Below are positions 60,539 to 64,000 of a DNA stretch of 64,000 bases, one piece after another. Positions within the stretch are counted from its first letter, which is position 1. Each line of letters opens with the position of its first letter. Source of the stretch: an uncultured Bryobacteraceae bacterium (GTDB lineage Bacteria > Acidobacteriota > Terriglobia > Bryobacterales > Bryobacteraceae); NCBI GenBank assembly GCA_937924525.1, contig CALDSU010000013.1, forward strand, positions 62,001 to 126,000. The letters run 5' to 3'. The notes under the pieces are model-generated. The model did not search any database. It saw nothing but the letters and a program-made list of their open reading frames with translations, and was not told the DNA's origin. Both the position numbers and the translations under genes were made by a program.

Positions 60539-60982
60539 CTACGCGCCCTGAATTTCGAAGATCGCTTCCACTTCCACGGCTACCCCTGTTGGCAACGACG
60601 CGAAGCCGAGGGCGCTGCGCGCGTGGTAGCCGTCGCTTTCCTTCCCGAACACTTCGTGGAACAGGTCGGAGGCCCCGTGGATCACCAGGTGGTGGTCGGT
60701 GAACTCGGGCGTCGCGTTCACGCAGCCCAGCAGCTTCACCACCCGCAGTCCGTTCAGCGTGCCGTGCGCGTTCCAGACTGAACGCAGGATCTTGCGTGCG
60801 CAATCTTTCGCGGCTTCGTAGCCCTGCTCGACCGACAGGTCCGCGCCAAGTTTGCCTTTGAGGTCGCTGACGTGGCCCGAAGAAAACAGGAGGTTGCCCG
60901 CGCGCGCGCAGAGGTTCAGATAGCCGCGCGGTTGCGGCTCAAACGTAATGCCCAGGCTTTCCGCCTTCTGTTGAGGACTCAT
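60539..60982 (-). CDS. RidA-family protein
   Basis: A 147-aa member of the YjgF/YER057c/UK114 family, which hydrolyses reactive enamines and imines from PLP enzymes. It opens with SPQQKAESLGITFEPQPRGY and carries LFSSGHVS, then LRVVKLLGCVNATPEFTDHHLVI and HARSALGFASLPTGVAVEVEAIFE with the expected Arg. The length is at the longer end of the family. A TACAAT on the minus strand (61000-60995) is 12 nt from the ATG and close to the divergent TACAAT of the next gene. The gene is divergent from the PSCyt1 protein. Confidence 0.88.
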   Translation of the reverse strand: MSPQQKAESLGITFEPQPRGYLNLCARAGNLLFSSGHVSDLKGKLGADLSVEQGYEAAKDCARKILRSVWNAHGTLNGLRVVKLLGCVNATPEFTDHHLVIHGASDLFHEVFGKESDGYHARSALGFASLPTGVAVEVEAIFEIQGA

Positions 60983-61040
60983 AAGAACACCCGCATTGTA
61001 CCCCGGCGGCGGAAAGCTCCGCGATACAATCAAGGTCGTC

Positions 61041-64000
61041 ATGCGAGTGTGGTTCGCCGCGCTGGTGGCGGCCCCTTTGTGCGCCGCCCCGGCCCTCGAG
61101 TTCAACCGCGACGTCCGGCCGATCCTGTCGGACAAGTGCTTTGCCTGCCATGGTCCGGACGCCGCTGCCAAGGGGATTCCGCTGCGCCTCGACCAGGAAG
61201 CGGCCGCCAAATCCGCCGCCCGCGGGCGGCCGGCGATTCTCCCCGGTGATCCGGAAAACAGCGAACTGATCCGCCGCATCATGCATCCCAGGCGCGGCTT
61301 ACGCATGCCGCCCCCGCACTCCGGCGTGGCCTTGACCGCCGCCGAAATCGAAACCCTGCGCGTCTGGATCGCGCAGGGCGCGCCCTGGCAAAAGCACTGG
61401 TCCTTCCTGCCGCCGCGCCGGCCGGAGCCTCCCCAGGTGAACCAGGCGGGGTGGGTCCGCAATCCGATTGACGCGTTTGTGCTCGCGCGCCTGGAGCGCG
61501 AAAACCTGGCCCCCTCGCCGGAAGCGCCCCGCGAAACGCTGCTCCGGCGCGTCTCCCTGGATCTGACCGGACTGCCTCCCACCCTGGCCGAACTCGACGC
61601 GTTCCTGCGCGACCAATCGCCAGAGGCTTACGCACACGCGGTCGACCGCCTGCTGGCCTCCCCCCACTTCGGCGAGCGCATGGCCGCCCGCTGGCTGGAC
61701 GCCGCCCGCTACGCCGATACCAACGGCTACCAGTTCGACGGCGAACGCTCCATGTGGCGCTGGCGCGACTGGGTGATCGACGCCTTCAACCGCAATCAGC
61801 CTTTCGATCAGTTCACCCTTGAACAGATCGCCGGCGACCTGTTGCCAGGCGCCACGCTCGAGCAGAGAATCGCCACCGGCTTCAACCGCAACCACCGCGC
61901 CAACACCGAGGACGGCATCATTCCGGAAGAGTACGCGGTGGAGTACGTGGTGGACCGCGTCGAAACCACTTCCACGGTCTTCCTCGGCCTCACCCTGGGT
62001 TGCGCGCGGTGCCACAATCACAAATACGATCCGTTCACCCAGCAGGAGTTCTACCGGCTGTTTGCGTATTTCAACAACGTGCCCGAGCACGGACGCGCGA
62101 TGAAGTACGGCAATTCGCCGCCGCTGGTGGCCGCGCCCACTCGCGAGCAGCAAGAGGCCCGGGAGACGCTGGCGCGCCGCATGCAGAAGATCGAACGGGA
62201 ATTGGCCGCCGAGGCCGAGGCGCTCGCGCGCGCGCAGCGGGCGTGGGAGTCCTCGCTGGCGGCGGCGCCCGCGCAGTTCTGGTCGCCGGCCATCGGACTC
62301 GACGCCGCGCTGCCCCTGGATGCGCCCGGCGCGGAACAGGCGGAGGGATCACTCTCCTTCGTCCCGGGCCGGCTTGGGCAGGCCGCGCGTTTCGACGGCG
62401 CCTCCCTCCTCGCCGTTCCCGGCGCCGCGCAGTTCGACATCGACGACCGCTTCACCCTCTCGCTGTGGCTGTACCCCGAAGCCTCGCCCCACGGCGCGCT
62501 CGTCACGCGGATGAGCGACCGGCCGGAAGGAAAAGGTTTTGGTCTGTATGCCCGGCAGGGCCGCCTCCACTTCCACCTCACCAGCAACTACGTCAACGAC
62601 GCCTTGCGCGTCGACACCCAACCGGTGTTGCAGCCGAACCGCTGGCATCACGTCGCCGTGACCTACACCGGATCGAAGATGGCCGAGGGCGTGGCGCTGT
62701 ACCTGGATGGCCGGCGCGTGGATTTCCAGGTGGAGATGGAAACGCTCTATCGTCCCTTCCGCAACGCTGGCGCTAGGTTTGCCGAACCCTTGCGCCTGGC
62801 GGGCGGCGGCGGCAAGGAGAACCGGTTTCGCGGGTTGCTGGACGAGGTCCGCGTCTACGCGCGCGTCCTGCCGGAGGAGGAGTTGAAGGCGCTAGCCCTG
62901 GGTATGCCGGTGCATCAGTTGGCCGCCAAGCCCGCCGCCCGGCGGACGGAAATCGAAAACCGCGTGCTGCGCTGGCAGTTCCTCGCGACGGCGGCCCCCG
63001 CCCCCATCCGGCAGGCATGGCAGGAGTGGCAGACGCTGCGCGAGCAGGCCGACCAACTCGAGCGCACCTTCCCGACCGTGATGGTGATGGCCGAGCGCCC
63101 CCAACCTCGCGACACGTTTTTCCTGATGCGCGGCCAGTACCACACCCCTGGGGAGAAAGTCACGCCCGGCGTGCCGGAAATCTTCCCGCCGTTGCCGCCG
63201 GGCGCGCCCAACAACCGCTTGGGTTTTGCGCGCTGGCTTGTCGCGCCGGACAACCCGCTGCTGGCCCGCGTCGCGGTGAATCGCTACTGGCAAATGCTGT
63301 TCGGCGTGGGCTTGGTCAAGACCGCCGAGGATTTTGGTTCGCAGGGCGAATGGCCCTCCCACCCTGACCTGCTCGATTGGCTCGCAACCGAGTACATGCG
63401 CACGGGCTGGGACACCAAGGCGCTGTTGAAAACCATGGTCACCAGCGCGACGTATCGCCAGGCGTCCCAGGCGGCGCCCGAGCTGGTGCAGCGCGATCCC
63501 GAGAACCGGCTGCTGGCGCGCGGACCTCGCTTCCGCCTGCCGGCGGAGATGGTGCGCGACCAGGCCCTTCGGGCCGCCGGCATACTCACCCCTCGCCTCG
63601 GCGGGCCGTCCGTCAAACCCTACCAGCCGGACGGCTTGTGGAAGGACCTGATCATGCAGGACATGGAGTATGTCCAAAGCACCGGATCCGACCTCTACCG
63701 CCGCAGCCTGTACACGTTCTGGAAGCGCACCGTGGCCCCGCCGATGCTGGTGAATTTCGACGCCGCCAACCGCGAGGCCTGCGTGGTGCGCGAAAATCGC
63801 ACCAACACGCCGCTGCAAGCGCTGAACCTGATGAACGACGTCACCTTCGTGGAGGCCGCGCGCCTGATCGCCCAGCGGATGCTGCGGGAAGCCGGTCCGG
63901 CGCCCGCCGACCGCCTCCGCTACGGTTTCCGGCTGGTATTGAGCCGCTCGCCCTCCGCCGCCGAACTGGAAGCGCTGGGCGGCAGCCTGGCGTTCCATCG
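61041..64000 (+). CDS. PSCyt1/DUF1549/LamG/DUF1553 protein, N-terminal part, runs off the window
   Basis: An open frame of 986 codons to the right edge. A signal peptide is followed by a planctomycete-type cytochrome c segment (ILSDKCFACHGPD, a CxxCH haem site near 31-37). DUF1549 follows (about 135-330; NPIDAFVLARLEREN, LARYADTNGYQFDG-type stretch, TLGCARCHNHKYDPF with a second CxxCH), then a LamG-like beta sandwich (about 430-600) and DUF1553 (about 730 on; NNRLGFARWLVAPDNPLLARVAVNRYWQMLFG). The layout is typical of Acidobacteria and Planctomycetes and is thought to be an exported multihaem or carbohydrate-related protein of unknown reaction. A TACAAT box (61025-61030) lies 10 nt before the ATG. 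Confidence 0.9.
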   Translation, partial: MRVWFAALVAAPLCAAPALEFNRDVRPILSDKCFACHGPDAAAKGIPLRLDQEAAAKSAARGRPAILPGDPENSELIRRIMHPRRGLRMPPPHSGVALTAAEIETLRVWIAQGAPWQKHWSFLPPRRPEPPQVNQAGWVRNPIDAFVLARLERENLAPSPEAPRETLLRRVSLDLTGLPPTLAELDAFLRDQSPEAYAHAVDRLLASPHFGERMAARWLDAARYADTNGYQFDGERSMWRWRDWVIDAFNRNQPFDQFTLEQIAGDLLPGATLEQRIATGFNRNHRANTEDGIIPEEYAVEYVVDRVETTSTVFLGLTLGCARCHNHKYDPFTQQEFYRLFAYFNNVPEHGRAMKYGNSPPLVAAPTREQQEARETLARRMQKIERELAAEAEALARAQRAWESSLAAAPAQFWSPAIGLDAALPLDAPGAEQAEGSLSFVPGRLGQAARFDGASLLAVPGAAQFDIDDRFTLSLWLYPEASPHGALVTRMSDRPEGKGFGLYARQGRLHFHLTSNYVNDALRVDTQPVLQPNRWHHVAVTYTGSKMAEGVALYLDGRRVDFQVEMETLYRPFRNAGARFAEPLRLAGGGGKENRFRGLLDEVRVYARVLPEEELKALALGMPVHQLAAKPAARRTEIENRVLRWQFLATAAPAPIRQAWQEWQTLREQADQLERTFPTVMVMAERPQPRDTFFLMRGQYHTPGEKVTPGVPEIFPPLPPGAPNNRLGFARWLVAPDNPLLARVAVNRYWQMLFGVGLVKTAEDFGSQGEWPSHPDLLDWLATEYMRTGWDTKALLKTMVTSATYRQASQAAPELVQRDPENRLLARGPRFRLPAEMVRDQALRAAGILTPRLGGPSVKPYQPDGLWKDLIMQDMEYVQSTGSDLYRRSLYTFWKRTVAPPMLVNFDAANREACVVRENRTNTPLQALNLMNDVTFVEAARLIAQRMLREAGPAPADRLRYGFRLVLSRSPSAAELEALGGSLAFH

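Noticed and set aside
1-64000. tRNA, rRNA and CRISPR arrays
   Set aside because: No T-loop-like tRNA ends, rRNA conserved blocks or regularly spaced repeats were found by eye. A tRNA scan would settle short RNAs.

Overview
The window is GC-rich bacterial chromosome, densely coded on both strands, and reads as a soil Acidobacterium of the Solibacter/Bryobacter type (Bryobacterales). The support is a decayed copy of the Solibacter-typical TIGR03437 C-terminal domain, two large TonB-dependent receptors with carboxypeptidase-regulatory-like N-terminal domains, a PSCyt1/DUF1549/DUF1553 protein, and many Tat- or Sec-exported sugar-active enzymes. This placement comes from family knowledge and not from a search. 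No rRNA, tRNA or CRISPR array was recognised.

Layout. 1-1381: end of a polysaccharide export operon (Wzz/GNVR protein, then a separate BY-kinase). 1402-3864: an iron-type TonB receptor whose promoter is bracketed by two dyad operators. 4038-6382: a coupled PHP phosphoesterase and GT4 glycosyltransferase. 6395-10509: a secreted protein and an Oar-like TonB receptor (minus strand). 10553-13149: cysS and a Cys/Met PLP enzyme. 13218-18485: an ABC exporter, then an E3-lipB-E2 2-oxoacid dehydrogenase operon. 18822-24347: thrC followed by a secreted lipase-like protein and a DUF5703 glycosidase-like protein. 24357-29280: a sugar-related stretch with a fucose/arabinose isomerase-like gene, a gutted GH106 rhamnosidase, a CPBP protease and an enolase-superfamily protein. 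29377-33395: an ImmA/IrrE peptidase pair, an AMP-ligase/carrier/acyltransferase fusion and a small ATPase. 33435-41619: a long minus-strand run made of the ligase-associated repair module (exonuclease, ligase, helicase), glyA, a glycosyltransferase and a broken M20 peptidase. 41697-47939: a D-threonine-aldolase-like enzyme, HDOD protein, glpK, a hypothetical protein, cmk and an aspartate kinase. 48020-50030: a MOT1-type permease and a decayed VapBC-like module. 50179-54796: a three-gene overlapping operon (DegT aminotransferase, propeller-toroid protein, membrane acyltransferase). 54859-64000: small proteins, a Tat-exported DegT paralogue, a Tat-exported Gfo/Idh oxidoreductase, a secreted toroid protein, RidA and the start of a PSCyt1/LamG/DUF1553 protein that runs off the window.

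Themes. Many units are tightly packed with ATGA/GTGA overlaps, so translational coupling is common. Several genes have a -10-like hexamer only 7-15 nt before the start codon, which suggests very short or absent leaders. Decay is concentrated in accessory genes: two genes have lost their middles, one domain remnant lies upstream of thrC, and one toxin has lost its start codon and first catalytic Asp. The least explained assemblies are the DegT/propeller-toroid/acyltransferase operon with its exported DegT paralogue 5 kb away, and the double operator at the first TonB receptor.
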